From assembly GCA_018609755.1 (NCBI GenBank), contig JAHENZ010000026.1:1-53208 (forward strand): a stretch of DNA of 53,208 nucleotides. The letters are read 5' to 3'. The notes below the pieces were generated by a model. The model was not told where the DNA came from. It saw only the letters and a program-made list of their open reading frames with translations, and did not search any database. A program made the position numbers and the translations under genes. The DNA is from Salinivenus sp. Its GTDB lineage: Bacteria > Bacteroidota > Rhodothermia > Rhodothermales > Salinibacteraceae. Of the stretch, positions 43,381 through 52,880 are shown piece by piece (position 1 is the stretch's first letter; each line of letters opens with the position of its first letter).

Positions 43381-43446
43381 CGAGTGGGCGTGGGAGAGAG
43401 GAAGTGCGGGAGAAATAGAGCGGGAGAAATAGAGCGGGGGAGAGTA
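43381..43446 (-). repeat. Pyrimidine-rich 14-bp tandem array before the CDF gene
   Basis: On the coding (reverse) strand the 14-bp unit TCTATTTCTCCCGC is exactly repeated (43406-43419 and 43420-43433 on the forward strand, GCGGGAGAAATAGA), with degenerate units on both sides; 14 is twice the 7-bp period of the other arrays. It ends 5 bp before the ATG, covering the ribosome-binding region. Confidence 0.75.
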
Positions 43447-43535
43447 CGACGCAGAGTCCTGAACCGCCGGCCGCTCGGACGTCACCCCGATTTATAAATA
43501 GCACTCCGGATCGGGTTTTCAACTCGGGTGGAGGA

Positions 43536-44186
43536 TCAGTCGGCCTCAAACCCGACTTCCGAATGGCTTCCGTCGCAGAACGGCCTGCTGCCGGAGGCGC
43601 CGCAGCGACAGAGGGCGCCGCGGGAGCCCGAGATCTCCTTTTCGTCGTTCCCGATTATCGTGACCGGCCCCTCCACTACGAACGGTCCGTCCTCGGTGGC
43701 GCGAATGCGAAGCGGGCCGTTTTCGTCGGCGTCGTCGGGCGTGGAGAGATGGTCGACCGCGATGTGCCCGTCGTCCGAAAAGCCCTCGTCGTGGCTGCCG
43801 TCGCAGAGAGGTTTGTTCTCGGACCGGCCACAGCGGCAGAGGGCCATGCGCGTGTCCGTGAGCAGCGTCTTGCCGTCGCTGTCGAGGAGTTCGGCGTCGG
43901 CGTGGACGTAGAGGGGACCGTTTGGGGAAATGGAGATGCGGTTTGCGTCGGGCGTCGGCTCGGGGTCGTCGCCGTTGCGAGTGAGGTGGAGCGCACCGGT
44001 GGGGCAGTGCGGCACGACGGCTTCCACGGCGTCGGCATCGGCCTGGTCGGGCTCGATCCAGGGTCGACGCTCTGGGTCGAACACGTTGGGCAATCCCTTT
44101 ACGCAGGCCTCGGCATGGATACAGCGCTCGCGGTCCCACGAGACGGTGACCTCGTCGCCTTCGTAGGTGTAGACGTTGGTGTCCAT
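43536..44186 (-). CDS. CDGSH iron-sulfur protein with N-terminal divergent ferredoxin-like domain
   Basis: 216 residues in three parts. Residues 1-68 are a YjdI/Fer4_19-type domain with Cys spaced in ERCIHAEACVKGLPNVFD and VVPHCPTGALHL. Two CDGSH zinc-finger-like [2Fe-2S] motifs follow: LCRCGRSENKPLCDGSHDEGF near 118-140 and LCRCGASGSRPFCDGSHSEVGF near 190-212. Each has the C-x-C-x(n)-C-x3-H ligand set of mitoNEET-like proteins. It is probably a cytoplasmic electron-transfer or cluster-carrying protein. Small size and lack of partner genes leave the role open. Confidence 0.9.
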   Translation of the reverse strand: MDTNVYTYEGDEVTVSWDRERCIHAEACVKGLPNVFDPERRPWIEPDQADADAVEAVVPHCPTGALHLTRNGDDPEPTPDANRISISPNGPLYVHADAELLDSDGKTLLTDTRMALCRCGRSENKPLCDGSHDEGFSDDGHIAVDHLSTPDDADENGPLRIRATEDGPFVVEGPVTIIGNDEKEISGSRGALCRCGASGSRPFCDGSHSEVGFEAD

Positions 44187-44326
44187 GAAGTATGTCGTCT
44201 GAAGGAGAAGGGAAGTGACGCCGATGGTACGGGAGGCAGACAGAGGCGTTCATCCGTGGGGCACGTTTCTCTCCTATCCCGAGCTTTCGGATTTTGCCGT
44301 TTGCCGGAGCGCTTCATTCGGATCGG

Positions 44327-45034
44327 TTAGGAGCGAGAAGCAGTGTCGTCATGGAGATAGCCCATCTGTACGAGTTGGTCTTGGATGGGCGCGTGTCCAT
44401 CGAGCCGATAGCACTGTTTCTGCCACAGGACGTAGGCCTCTTCGGCGAGGGGGATGACGTTTTGATGGTAGTGGTCGGTGAGGAGGACGCCGGTGCCCCT
44501 GGCGGCGGCCTGCTCGATGTGCTGACCGATCACGTCGATTAGGATTGGCTCAACGCCTGTAAACGGCTCGTCCAGCAGTACATAGTCGCGATCCAGCCCG
44601 AGCACGAGTTCCACTCCCAACAGCCGTCGTTCGCCACCGGAGAGATTACAGACCTGCTGATCGGTACACGCTCGCACGGGATCGGATACGTCAGATTCAG
44701 AACGCCCGGCGCTCGCGAGAAGAGTCTTTACCGTCACGTCCGGCGGCAGCATCGACTCCTGGGGAAGGTACGCTATTTTCGAAAAGCGATCTTTCTTGGA
44801 TTGCTTGTGGAAGCGGTCGCCATCGATGATGGTGAGGCCGCTGTTGGGCTGAATCTGTCCGCTCGCTACCTTGAGGAGGGTCGTCTTGCCACTTCCGTTG
44901 CGCCCGAAGAGCCCGCAGATTGTGCCGGCGGGGACCTTTAGGTAGACTCCTTTGAGAATGTCCAGTGCCGGGACGCGGTAGAACACGCCATCCAGAATAA
45001 GTGCGGGGTCGTCGTCCATGGGCACGGCCTTCAT
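44327..45034 (-). CDS. ABC transporter ATP-binding protein
   Basis: 235 residues from ATG 45034. Walker A is GLFGRNGSGKTTLLKV, the Q-loop AYLPQESMLPPDVTVK, the signature LSGGERRLLGVELVLGLD, Walker B DYVLLDEPFTGVEP and the switch His in LLTDHYHQNV. Overall it is closest to short LptB/LivF-type ATPases. The start codon overlaps the stop of the upstream membrane gene (ATGA), which fixes the start and implies translational coupling. No classical permease is encoded nearby; the small membrane proteins beside it may take that role. Confidence 0.88.
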   Translation of the reverse strand: MKAVPMDDDPALILDGVFYRVPALDILKGVYLKVPAGTICGLFGRNGSGKTTLLKVASGQIQPNSGLTIIDGDRFHKQSKKDRFSKIAYLPQESMLPPDVTVKTLLASAGRSESDVSDPVRACTDQQVCNLSGGERRLLGVELVLGLDRDYVLLDEPFTGVEPILIDVIGQHIEQAAARGTGVLLTDHYHQNVIPLAEEAYVLWQKQCYRLDGHAPIQDQLVQMGYLHDDTASRS

Positions 45035-45315
45035 AGAAAGACGGCGAGTGCAACGGTGACGGGCTGTACCGCAAGGAAGAGGCCGCCGAGCAGCACGAAC
45101 CGAGGGAGCCGCAGGTTGTCGTACAGGGGCCATACCTTTTTCTTTCGGAAGCGCCAGTACGTGTACCCCGCCGCTCCGGCGCTGCCCCAAAAGAGCGCGG
45201 TCGGGAGTATGCTTGAAAAGCTACTGCCGAACAGGAGGGGGAGTAACGCGAATACAGCGGTGAGGATCAGTGTGTTGGCAATGTATTTCCGGGCCAAGTA
45301 CAGAATCACAGTCAA
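45031..45315 (-). CDS. Small membrane protein coupled to the ABC ATPase
   Basis: 94 residues (TTG 45315) or 92 (GTG 45309). Three hydrophobic segments: about 11-30 (IANTLILTAVFALLPLLFG), 34-53 (SILPTALFWGSAGAAGYTYW) and 72-93 (FVLLGGLFLAVQPVTVALAVFL), with a basic loop FRKKKVWPLYDNLRLPR between the second and third. Its stop overlaps the ATPase start by 4 bp. It may be a miniature transmembrane partner; no family is recognised. Confidence 0.7.
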   Translation of the reverse strand: MTVILYLARKYIANTLILTAVFALLPLLFGSSFSSILPTALFWGSAGAAGYTYWRFRKKKVWPLYDNLRLPRFVLLGGLFLAVQPVTVALAVFL

Positions 45316-45385
45316 AGGAGACGGGTGGCAAGATCGAGTCGGGCCAACGTAGTTGATCCCACCGCTTTCAGGGAAGGGAGCCTCT

Positions 45386-45592
45386 TCAAACCCAGTAAAA
45401 CGATCCGAACCAGAAGCACACCCCCAGGAATGTCGACATGAGACCGTTAGCCAGTTCCGGCACGGAGGTCAGCCAAAGGCCCTCTCTGCTTCTTGAGTCG
45501 CCTGTGATCCACTTTTTCAGCGAATCGTATCCAAAGTAGAGAAAAACAGTGCCGAGAACGTTCATGCAGAGAAAGACAACGGGGTATTCCAC
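45386..45592 (-). CDS. Small two-helix membrane protein
   Basis: 68 residues from GTG 45592: EYPVVFLCMNVLGTVFLYFGYDSLKKW forms the first helix, a polar loop GDSRSREGL follows, and VPELANGLMSTFLGVCFWFGSFYWV forms the second. It lies 70 bp upstream of the membrane protein/ABC ATPase pair on the same strand and may belong to the same unit. No family is recognised. Confidence 0.55.
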   Translation of the reverse strand: MEYPVVFLCMNVLGTVFLYFGYDSLKKWITGDSRSREGLWLTSVPELANGLMSTFLGVCFWFGSFYWV

Positions 45593-45729
45593 GACAGGTC
45601 ACCTTCCGTTTGTGGAGGGAGGAGAGCTGTTCGGTACGTATCCTTCTACAAAAAGGCTTGGGCGAGGACAAGAATGAAAATGGAGAAGCAGCACTCAGGA
45701 AGATCCTTCCGCCTCCTGTCGGGCGAGAT

Positions 45730-48132
45730 TCACTCTCTGGGCGTCCCTATGGAATCCCGTACGACCTCCAGGCCCTTCTGGAGGACCTCGTCTCGCCCAT
45801 TCCGCATACCCTCGATCGTCCGTTCGGCTTCTATGTCGGGCTGGATGCCGATGAGGTGGTGCTGTGAGCCGTCGTGCTTTCGGACGCGCATGCCGGTCCA
45901 GTAGACCTGGTATCCGCCGGGGAGTTCGAGGGGATTGACATTCCCGTTCGTTCCAGCAGTCGGTTGGCCCACGATCATGCCGAGGTCATAGTGCTCGACG
46001 ATGCCCATGATACTTTCCGCAAAGCTGATGGCACGAGCGTCGGTAAGAAACGCAATTTGGCTCGTAAGCTGCGGTTTCTTGGGCGGCAGGGTCCAGCGTC
46101 CATCGGTGTATCCGACAGCATCTTGTTGATCGGGGTAGATGATTTGGGGCACTTCGAAGTGGGCCGACCGAAGCGTGTCGGGCGAGAGGTGCCTGAGCAA
46201 CTCCCGACTGCCTCCGACCGGATAGCCTCGCACGTCGAAGATCACAGACTCGACCTGAGCGAGGGTGTCTAAGAGGGGGCGGAGATCTTGGTTCTCGACG
46301 CGGGTGAGGTCGACGTATCGGACGTCGTTGGAAAGCGTGTCGATAGGGGCAGGGCGCGGCTCAAAGTGGAGCTGTTGCTGCCATTTCTGGTTCGTTCCGT
46401 CCGTAGCGCGCGGCACCTGGCATTCGATATCTCGGCCTTGACGGTGGAGTTCAAGCTGCGCGGTGCTTCCCGGGGGGCCTTCGCCGAGGTGCAAAAGAGC
46501 TTGGAGAGTTTTCCACTGCGGAGAACCTGAGAGGGCGCGCTTTGCACGCCGAAGAACAGCCTCTGCCGGGGTGTCGTTCAGGGCGGTGAGGACGTCACCG
46601 GGCCGTGCGCAGTTCTCGGATTCGTCGTAGGAGATCGTGTCGGCAACAATCACTCTCTCCTCGATTCGATCGAATCGAAGAGGCAGACCGGCCGTCAGAC
46701 TATCGGAGGGGTGAGACACGTTGGCATGGCCATCCTTCATGGGAACCATCATGCGCCGGAGTGTGCGCAGAAACTGGCGGCTGGATGTGTCGGCTTCAGC
46801 GCGCTGCAGGCTGCGGGTCAGGGTCTGGTCCCAATTGGCGTCAACGACGTCCAAGTACGGATAGAAATGCTGAACGACGTTCCAAGTGATAATGACGTCG
46901 GCCAGGCGAAGGGCGGGATCCTTTGCTGAAAGGGAGGACAGCTCGATCGAGTCGAGCGTGCTCTGTTGGCGGTCTGGGGCGGGAGCACCGGCAGGCCGAA
47001 GCGTTTGCTCATCTCGGCTGTAAAGCGCGAGCGGAATCTGTGCCGACAGGCCGCGCCCGAGTGGCTTGTTGACGACCTTTCCCGGGGCAGGACGGCTCTC
47101 AAAAAGAGGGTCTGCCATGCGGGTGGTCGTCTCCGATTTGATTGTAAGTGATCGTCTCCCGTCATATACATCTTGCGCCTTTGTTTTGAATGTGTATCCT
47201 TCTCCTCCACTGTCCCATTCCGCAGGGGAGTCCTCCGCCTGCCCAGTTTCAAATCCCGCATTCTTGAGAGACACGTTCGTCCATTCGGTTCCGGCACTGT
47301 CCCGCACCTGGAGCTGGAAAGCGTCAAAGCGGGCCGTGCCGCTGCCAAGCAAAAAACCCCCAAGGACAATGTGCTTCGCGTCCTCTGCTACCGAGCCTGT
47401 GATCTGATACGTGTCCCAACTTGCCGTTGTGATGGGGCGGTCGCTCATGTTGTCGAAGAAGCCTCGCTTGTCATCTGCTCGGTCGACGCGGAGCCAGAGC
47501 TGGGCTCGACCTGCGCGTTCGCTCTCCTCTACCTTAACGGCGGCGCGAAGTCGCATCTGCTTTCCACGGTGCGGGGTTGCGTCTACTCTCCGAGTCACCG
47601 TTCCGAATCTGGAACGGTTGGAGGTCTTCGTTTTGCGGTGGAGACGGATGCTGCGGTACGGACCACGGTTGCCGAGTCCGAGGCCCTGATGCTGCCAGGC
47701 CACGAGGTTGAGGCCGGTCGTGTCTTGAGGCGTGAGTTGATCGGCAGGAGCGGGCGGTGGTTCGTCCGAGTTGTACAGCGCCATGGTCGGCGCGATGGGC
47801 GAGAACAGCGAATCCAGCCGAGTGCGTAGCTCTGTGCGCGTGGAGGCATCCTGAACGTGGCGCACACCGTGAATTGCAAGCCTCTCCCAGTCTGTATCGG
47901 CTGCTGCATCGCTGGGGTGGAAGTACCGCACGTAACCGTAGAGCTTCGCGAAGGCCCGGAGATTCTGAATCGACGGGTCGGATTCGTACGTCTTCCGATC
48001 GGTCGGGGCAGGCGATGCAGTTTGGGCCGGACACTCCGGCGTCCAACCGCCGAGCAGTGCGAGGAGCAATCCAAGGAGAAGTGCCATTTGGTTACAGGCG
48101 TTCACTCTGTCGACCATCTCGGAGGCAGACAT
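45730..48132 (-). CDS. S41 family (C-terminal processing/tail-specific-like) peptidase
   Basis: 800 residues. A signal peptide is seen either from ATG 48132 or, more compactly, from an internal ATG (MALLLGLLLALLGGWTPECPAQ). Residues 45-85 (FAKLYGYVRYFHPSDAAADTDWERLAIHGV) and 410-470 (WNVVQHFYPYLDVVDANWDQTL) are paired N-terminal modules seen in S41 peptidases of Bacteroidota. A beta-sandwich (180-350) lies between them. A PDZ-like segment (CARPGDVLTALNDTPAEAVL) follows, then the protease core with YVDLTRVENQDLRPLLD, VIFDVRGYPVGGS and the probable catalytic Ser in ARAISFAESIMGIV. It is probably secreted; substrate unknown. Confidence 0.85.
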   Translation of the reverse strand: MSASEMVDRVNACNQMALLLGLLLALLGGWTPECPAQTASPAPTDRKTYESDPSIQNLRAFAKLYGYVRYFHPSDAAADTDWERLAIHGVRHVQDASTRTELRTRLDSLFSPIAPTMALYNSDEPPPAPADQLTPQDTTGLNLVAWQHQGLGLGNRGPYRSIRLHRKTKTSNRSRFGTVTRRVDATPHRGKQMRLRAAVKVEESERAGRAQLWLRVDRADDKRGFFDNMSDRPITTASWDTYQITGSVAEDAKHIVLGGFLLGSGTARFDAFQLQVRDSAGTEWTNVSLKNAGFETGQAEDSPAEWDSGGEGYTFKTKAQDVYDGRRSLTIKSETTTRMADPLFESRPAPGKVVNKPLGRGLSAQIPLALYSRDEQTLRPAGAPAPDRQQSTLDSIELSSLSAKDPALRLADVIITWNVVQHFYPYLDVVDANWDQTLTRSLQRAEADTSSRQFLRTLRRMMVPMKDGHANVSHPSDSLTAGLPLRFDRIEERVIVADTISYDESENCARPGDVLTALNDTPAEAVLRRAKRALSGSPQWKTLQALLHLGEGPPGSTAQLELHRQGRDIECQVPRATDGTNQKWQQQLHFEPRPAPIDTLSNDVRYVDLTRVENQDLRPLLDTLAQVESVIFDVRGYPVGGSRELLRHLSPDTLRSAHFEVPQIIYPDQQDAVGYTDGRWTLPPKKPQLTSQIAFLTDARAISFAESIMGIVEHYDLGMIVGQPTAGTNGNVNPLELPGGYQVYWTGMRVRKHDGSQHHLIGIQPDIEAERTIEGMRNGRDEVLQKGLEVVRDSIGTPRE

Positions 48133-48524
48133 GAGAGTGGGGAGGGTGTTACAGGAAGAGTTAAGGATGACAACACTGATTCATTGTCGAATAACGAGAG
48201 CTGATCTTCGAATGTCAACTAATTTCAGCATACTGATGAGTACGGCCCATCGGAGCTTCCAGGCATTGAGGTGCTCTGCGAGTAAAAAGGCCGCGGAAAG
48301 CGATAATCTCGAACGTCAGGGCCGATCCTTTTCGAATGAAGCGTGTTGATGGGTACGCCTTTCTGCTTCACGAAAATGGGCAGCTCAAGAATCGACTTCA
48401 TGGGTATAGTGGGATTAACCCCCATACGCCCACCCCCACAAACCGAATCTCGGTTCGATGAGGGCGGCCATTGTCGGGCGGACTCCCTATTTGACCTCAC
48501 CTGTAGACGCTCAACCTTGCACGT
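48133..48524. other. Divergent spacer between S41 peptidase and recQ
   Basis: 392 bp without a gene. It contains the S41 promoter candidate. At about 48420-48440 the words CCCATAC, GCCCACC and CCCACAA suggest a degenerate 7-bp array without a clear partner arm. The recQ promoter was not recognised. Confidence 0.4.
48188..48218 (-). promoter_or_regulatory. Sigma-70-like promoter of the S41 peptidase gene
   Basis: On the reverse strand TTGACA (48213-48218), then TATTCG (48188-48193) at 19 bp or TTATTC at 18 bp. Transcription would begin about 50 nt before the start codon. Confidence 0.4.
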
Positions 48525-50363
48525 ATGGACGTCACCGGCACCGATCCCCAGCACGTCCTCCAGTCCGTCTTCGGCTATGAGTCCTTTCGCTCATACCAGG
48601 AGCCCATCATTCGGCGGGTGGTGGACGGCGGCGACGCGGCGGTGGTGATGCCCACCGGCGGCGGAAAGTCGATCTGCTATCAGATTCCGGCACTCGTCCG
48701 ACCGGGGTGCGGCGTCATCGTCTCGCCCCTCATCTCGCTCATGCAGGACCAGGTCGACGCCCTGCAGCAGCTCGGCGTGCGGGCGGCGGTACTCAATTCC
48801 AGCTTGACGAATGAGGATCGGCGCGCGGTGGAGGAGCAGCTCACGCACGGGCGCCTCGACCTTTGCTACGTGGCGCCGGAGCGCGCCAATCGCTCCCGGT
48901 TCAAGCAGATGCTGCGCAAGGCGAATCCCGCTGTTCTCGCAATTGACGAGGCGCACTGTATCTCGCAGTGGGGGCACGACTTCCGGCCCGAGTACATGGC
49001 TCTCGCGGATCTGCGGCAGGAGTTTTCGCAGGTGCCGTGCATCGGCGTGACCGCCACCGCCGACCCGCCGACCCAGCAGGTCATCCTCGACCGGCTGGAG
49101 ATGACGGAAGACGATCTGTTCGTGGCGGGCTTCGACCGCCCCAACATCCGATACGTCGTGGAGCCAAAGCAGAAGAACCCGCGCCGCCAACTGCATGAGT
49201 TTATTCAGCGGGAGCATTCGGGGCAGAATGGCATCGTGTACTGCCTGAGCCGCAACGGCGTGGAGACGACCGCGGACTGGCTGAACGACCACGGCCACAC
49301 CGCCGTCCCGTACCACGCGGGCCTGACCGACGACACACGCGAAGAGCATCAGCAGCGCTTCCTGCGGGAGGACGGTCTCATCGTCGTGGCCACCGTTGCC
49401 TTCGGCATGGGGATCGACAAGCCCGACGTTCGGTTCGTGGCACACCTCGACGTGCCCAAAACGCTGGAGGCCTACTATCAGGAAACCGGGCGGGCGGGGC
49501 GCGACGGACGGCCCGCCACTGCGTGGATGGCGTACCGCCGCGGCGACGTGGTGCGCATGCGTCAGCTCATCGACAATTCCACCGAAAACGAAGAGCACCT
49601 GTGGACGCAGCGGCACAAGCTGAATGCCCTGCACGGGTACTGCGAAGTCCCGGACTGTCGGCGCAAGGTGCTGCTCAACTACTTTGGCGAGGACATGGAC
49701 GGGGAGACGTGTGGCAACTGCGACAACTGTCTGCAGCCGCCGGACACGTGGGACGGTACCGTGGCTGCGCAGAAGGTGCTGTCGTGTATTGCCCGCACCG
49801 GGCAGCGCTTCGGCAGCGGGCACGTGACAGACGTCCTTCTCGGGAAGGACACCGAAAAGATACGTCGCCACAACCACGACGACGTATCCACCCATGGCAT
49901 TGGCGACGACCGCACGAAAGCGGAGTGGCGCGCCATCATCCGTCAGCTAGTGGCCAAGGGCATGGTCGAGGTGGACGTGATGGGATACGGGGCGCTCACG
50001 CTCACGGAGGCGTGTCGGCCCGTGCTGCGGGGAGAGGAGGAGGTAGGCTTTCGTGAAACTGAATCGTCCCGTTCGGCGTCTTCACCGTCCACGACCAAGC
50101 AACCAACGACTGATTCGGTGCCGGTAGAGGGTCCCGAGCGGGACCTTTTTGAGACGCTTCGGGAGCGGCGCCTGGCGCTTGCGCGAGAGCAGGACGTGCC
50201 ACCGTACGTCATTTTCAACGACAAGACGCTCCGGGCAATGGTGGAGCACCGGCCGCAGACGGCCAGCGAGTTTCGGGCCCTCCACGGAGTTGGAGACGTG
50301 AAACTGGACCGATACGGTGATACGTTCCTCTCCATTCTACAAGATTTCGAGGATGAGGTGTAA
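48525..50363 (+). CDS. recQ: ATP-dependent DNA helicase RecQ
   Basis: 612 residues, close to Escherichia coli RecQ. The helicase core has [15 protein letters not shown] (motif 0), [16 protein letters not shown] (motif I), the DEAH-type [18 protein letters not shown] (motif II and aromatic loop), [11 protein letters not shown] (III) and [15 protein letters not shown] (VI). A zinc-binding region ([25 protein letters not shown]) and a winged helix follow. The C-terminal HRDC domain starts near residue 535 ([32 protein letters not shown]). It unwinds DNA in recombination and repair. Confidence 0.97.
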   Translation: MDVTGTDPQHVLQSVFGYESFRSYQEPIIRRVVDGGDAAVVMPTGGGKSICYQIPALVRPGCGVIVSPLISLMQDQVDALQQLGVRAAVLNSSLTNEDRRAVEEQLTHGRLDLCYVAPERANRSRFKQMLRKANPAVLAIDEAHCISQWGHDFRPEYMALADLRQEFSQVPCIGVTATADPPTQQVILDRLEMTEDDLFVAGFDRPNIRYVVEPKQKNPRRQLHEFIQREHSGQNGIVYCLSRNGVETTADWLNDHGHTAVPYHAGLTDDTREEHQQRFLREDGLIVVATVAFGMGIDKPDVRFVAHLDVPKTLEAYYQETGRAGRDGRPATAWMAYRRGDVVRMRQLIDNSTENEEHLWTQRHKLNALHGYCEVPDCRRKVLLNYFGEDMDGETCGNCDNCLQPPDTWDGTVAAQKVLSCIARTGQRFGSGHVTDVLLGKDTEKIRRHNHDDVSTHGIGDDRTKAEWRAIIRQLVAKGMVEVDVMGYGALTLTEACRPVLRGEEEVGFRETESSRSASSPSTTKQPTTDSVPVEGPERDLFETLRERRLALAREQDVPPYVIFNDKTLRAMVEHRPQTASEFRALHGVGDVKLDRYGDTFLSILQDFEDEV

Positions 50364-50445
50364 CGTGTGGCGTTTTCGCTGCGGCCGTTCTATGCAGTCT
50401 CTTTCAGCACTTCCCTGAATTCACCTCCCTGAATTTTTGTCTGCC

Positions 50446-51771
50446 ATGACTCGTGTTTTGACTACCCTTGTACTTATACTCTCAACACTGGTCATCTCGG
50501 TGGGGCCGTTGCACGCACAACAGGTAGACACCGCCACTACGGATGCTGCGAACGTTGACGAGCGTCGGCCCCAAGGAAAAGGAAGTGGGACGGTCACGCT
50601 CACCGATTGGCCCTCGTCGTTAGGACAACTGTTGAACGAGATGGGGAAGGATGCCCCCTACCTGCTACCGAAAGTCGATTCCCTGGCGCTTGACTACCGG
50701 TACGCGGCTAATGACTCGACCTCGCAGTGGTCCTTCGTTCTGGGCTGGCGTCCGGGCAGCCAGGTGTTGTACAAGGGCGACGTGCTGTCCCGTCAATCGG
50801 GGCCGTCGAACGTCCGCATGGTAAACGTAGAGCTGCGTGCGCAGGTGCGAGCCGACGGCGAGCCCGTCGGCGACATGATCGTGGCGGTAGATAGCATGGC
50901 GCTGGCTCCGTTTCCGGGCATTTACTCCTTCGAAGTCACGGTTGGCCACAGCCGCGTCTTCCTGAACGTGCCGCCCGATGAAGCACAGCGGGTCCTGCAG
51001 CAGGGCGTCACGCTCGACAGTTTAGTCGTGGAGCGGATGGGGTTCGTGTCTGATTCCCCATCGAGCTCCAAGCGACGCCGGCCCGACGTGCAGGAGCGCC
51101 GTCCCGCTCCTCCCCCCGGCCCGAGCATTTACGAGCCGAGGACGCGCATCTTTATTGGATGGCGGGTGAGCCCGCGCCCATACTATGTGGGGGAGCACAA
51201 CGGCAAGCGCATCGTGACCCCTCGGCGCGAGGCGGACGACGACGAGCGCACACGGACGGCCACGCGGCGGGGAGTGGAAGACGACGAGGAGACCGCGAAG
51301 GAGGACTCGAAAACGACGAAGGACGAGGAGGAGGAAGATGACACCAGTTTGCAGGTGCCGGCCCTCGGAGCGCTGGCGGCCGTGGGGCTCGTCGCGTACG
51401 CGGGGGGAACTGTGGGACTGTATGGGCGCGGGGATACGCCCCTCGGACTTGCTGCCGGCTACACGCATCCTCGCGGCGGGATACAATTCCACGCTGCCAT
51501 CAACGGCGCTGTTTTGCGGGACGATCCCGGTCAGAAGCTAACCCTCAAAGCCCATGGCTTCTACGACGTGTTCTCGGCGCGCATGCAGCCTGCCGTGGGA
51601 CTAGGGGTTCTGGTCGATCCCTCAACGGAGGGCGACGTGTTGCCGGCCGTCTCCCTCGGTCTTGCGGCGAATTTTGAGCGTGCCGTCCTCTTCGGGGGGA
51701 TTGACGTGGTTGAAGGGACGCCTGAGATTGGAGTGGCGTATAATTTCCGGTATCGGCGAGACGAGAAGTAG
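50446..51771 (+). CDS. Secreted envelope protein with C-terminal beta-barrel-like domain
   Basis: 441 residues from ATG 50446. The signal peptide is TRVLTTLVLILSTLVISVGPLHAQQ. The middle (about 90-195) is a beta-rich domain (YRYAANDSTSQWSFVLGWRPG, NVRMVNVELRAQVR). A linker rich in charged residues (RREADDDERTRTATRRGVEDDEE) then a last part of alternating strands with glycines (LGLAAGYTHPRGGIQFHAAINGAV, AVSLGLAANFERAVLFGGI, EIGVAYNFRYRRDEK) looks like an outer-membrane barrel. No family is recognised. It lies between recQ and bioB. Confidence 0.7.
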   Translation: MTRVLTTLVLILSTLVISVGPLHAQQVDTATTDAANVDERRPQGKGSGTVTLTDWPSSLGQLLNEMGKDAPYLLPKVDSLALDYRYAANDSTSQWSFVLGWRPGSQVLYKGDVLSRQSGPSNVRMVNVELRAQVRADGEPVGDMIVAVDSMALAPFPGIYSFEVTVGHSRVFLNVPPDEAQRVLQQGVTLDSLVVERMGFVSDSPSSSKRRRPDVQERRPAPPPGPSIYEPRTRIFIGWRVSPRPYYVGEHNGKRIVTPRREADDDERTRTATRRGVEDDEETAKEDSKTTKDEEEEDDTSLQVPALGALAAVGLVAYAGGTVGLYGRGDTPLGLAAGYTHPRGGIQFHAAINGAVLRDDPGQKLTLKAHGFYDVFSARMQPAVGLGVLVDPSTEGDVLPAVSLGLAANFERAVLFGGIDVVEGTPEIGVAYNFRYRRDEK

Positions 51772-51866
51772 AAGTCTCTAGGGCGATCCTCTGGGTTGGA
51801 ATTGGGTCTCGCAGACCTGAGCTCTACCTTGACGCCGTGCTGTTTTTTTCACGCTCCATTGCACGA

Positions 51867-52880
51867 ATGCTGACGGACTGGACTGCTCTTGCCGACACTG
51901 TTTTAGACGGAACTCCACTTACCCGCGACGAGGCCCTGCGTGTAGCCACAGCCCCCGACGACGAGCTGCTAGCTGTCTTGCACGCAGCTTTCCGAGTACG
52001 TCGCGCTCATCATGGGCGGGAGGTGCGAGTCCACGTGCTTCAAAATGCCAAGAGTGGTGTTTGCGCCGAGGACTGTGCTTTTTGCAGCCAGTCGCTCCAC
52101 TTTGAAAGCGAGGTGTCACAATACGGCATGCAGAGTGTTGACGAGCTGGTGGCGGGTGCTGCGGAAGCTCACGAGATGGGCGCTGTCACCTTTTGCATCG
52201 TCACTGCTACACGTGGCCCCACGAATGACGAAGTGGAGACAGTCTGTGAGGCAACCCGGCAGATTAAGAACCGCTGGTCCATGGAGGTCTGTGCTTCCCT
52301 CGGATTGCTGAAGGAAGGCCAAGCCGAACGGCTGGCCGAGGCAGGAGTAGATCGCTACAACCACAATCTAGAAACCTCAGAGGAGCATTTTTCCAATGTC
52401 GTACAGACCCACGACTGGGCGGATCGCGTGACCACCGTACAACGAGCCAAGGCAGCGGGCATGGAGGCTTGTTGCGGTGGCATCGTCGGGATGCGGGAGG
52501 AAACGGAAGATCGAGTGGATCTGGCGATGGATTTGCGTGGTCTCGGCGTGGAGTCGGTGCCCATAAATCTGCTGAATCCGCGGCCTGGCACGCCGCTGGA
52601 GTCCGTGGATCCACTCTCGCCTTCAGAAGCACTGAAAACGTTGGCCCTCTTCCGGTTCGTGCATCCCAAGGCTGACGTGCGCATTGCGGGGGGCCGAGAA
52701 GAGATATTGCAGCAGATGCAGCCGCTGGCGTTGTATCCAGCCAATTCTTTATTTACGGACGGGTACCTGACAACTTCTGGACAAGAGAGGTCCGAAGATC
52801 ACCGTATGATTCGGCAGGCAGGCTTCAGACCAGCGGTGGTAGGACAGGGAGCCGCAGAGTGTGCGAGAGAGAAGGAGTAA
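51867..52880 (+). CDS. bioB: Biotin synthase
   Basis: 337 residues from ATG 51867; an upstream GTG (51837) adds ten non-conserved residues. The radical-SAM motif is CAEDCAFCSQS near residue 64. VDRYNHNLETSEEHFSNVVQTHDWADRV, ACCGGIVGMREETEDRVDLA and PINLLNPRPGTPLE are strongly conserved in BioB, and RIAGGREEI carries the Arg that binds the [2Fe-2S] cluster. It inserts sulfur into dethiobiotin. Biotin is used by the AccB of this window. No other bio gene follows; a MITE lies about 120 bp downstream. Confidence 0.96.
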   Translation: MLTDWTALADTVLDGTPLTRDEALRVATAPDDELLAVLHAAFRVRRAHHGREVRVHVLQNAKSGVCAEDCAFCSQSLHFESEVSQYGMQSVDELVAGAAEAHEMGAVTFCIVTATRGPTNDEVETVCEATRQIKNRWSMEVCASLGLLKEGQAERLAEAGVDRYNHNLETSEEHFSNVVQTHDWADRVTTVQRAKAAGMEACCGGIVGMREETEDRVDLAMDLRGLGVESVPINLLNPRPGTPLESVDPLSPSEALKTLALFRFVHPKADVRIAGGREEILQQMQPLALYPANSLFTDGYLTTSGQERSEDHRMIRQAGFRPAVVGQGAAECAREKE

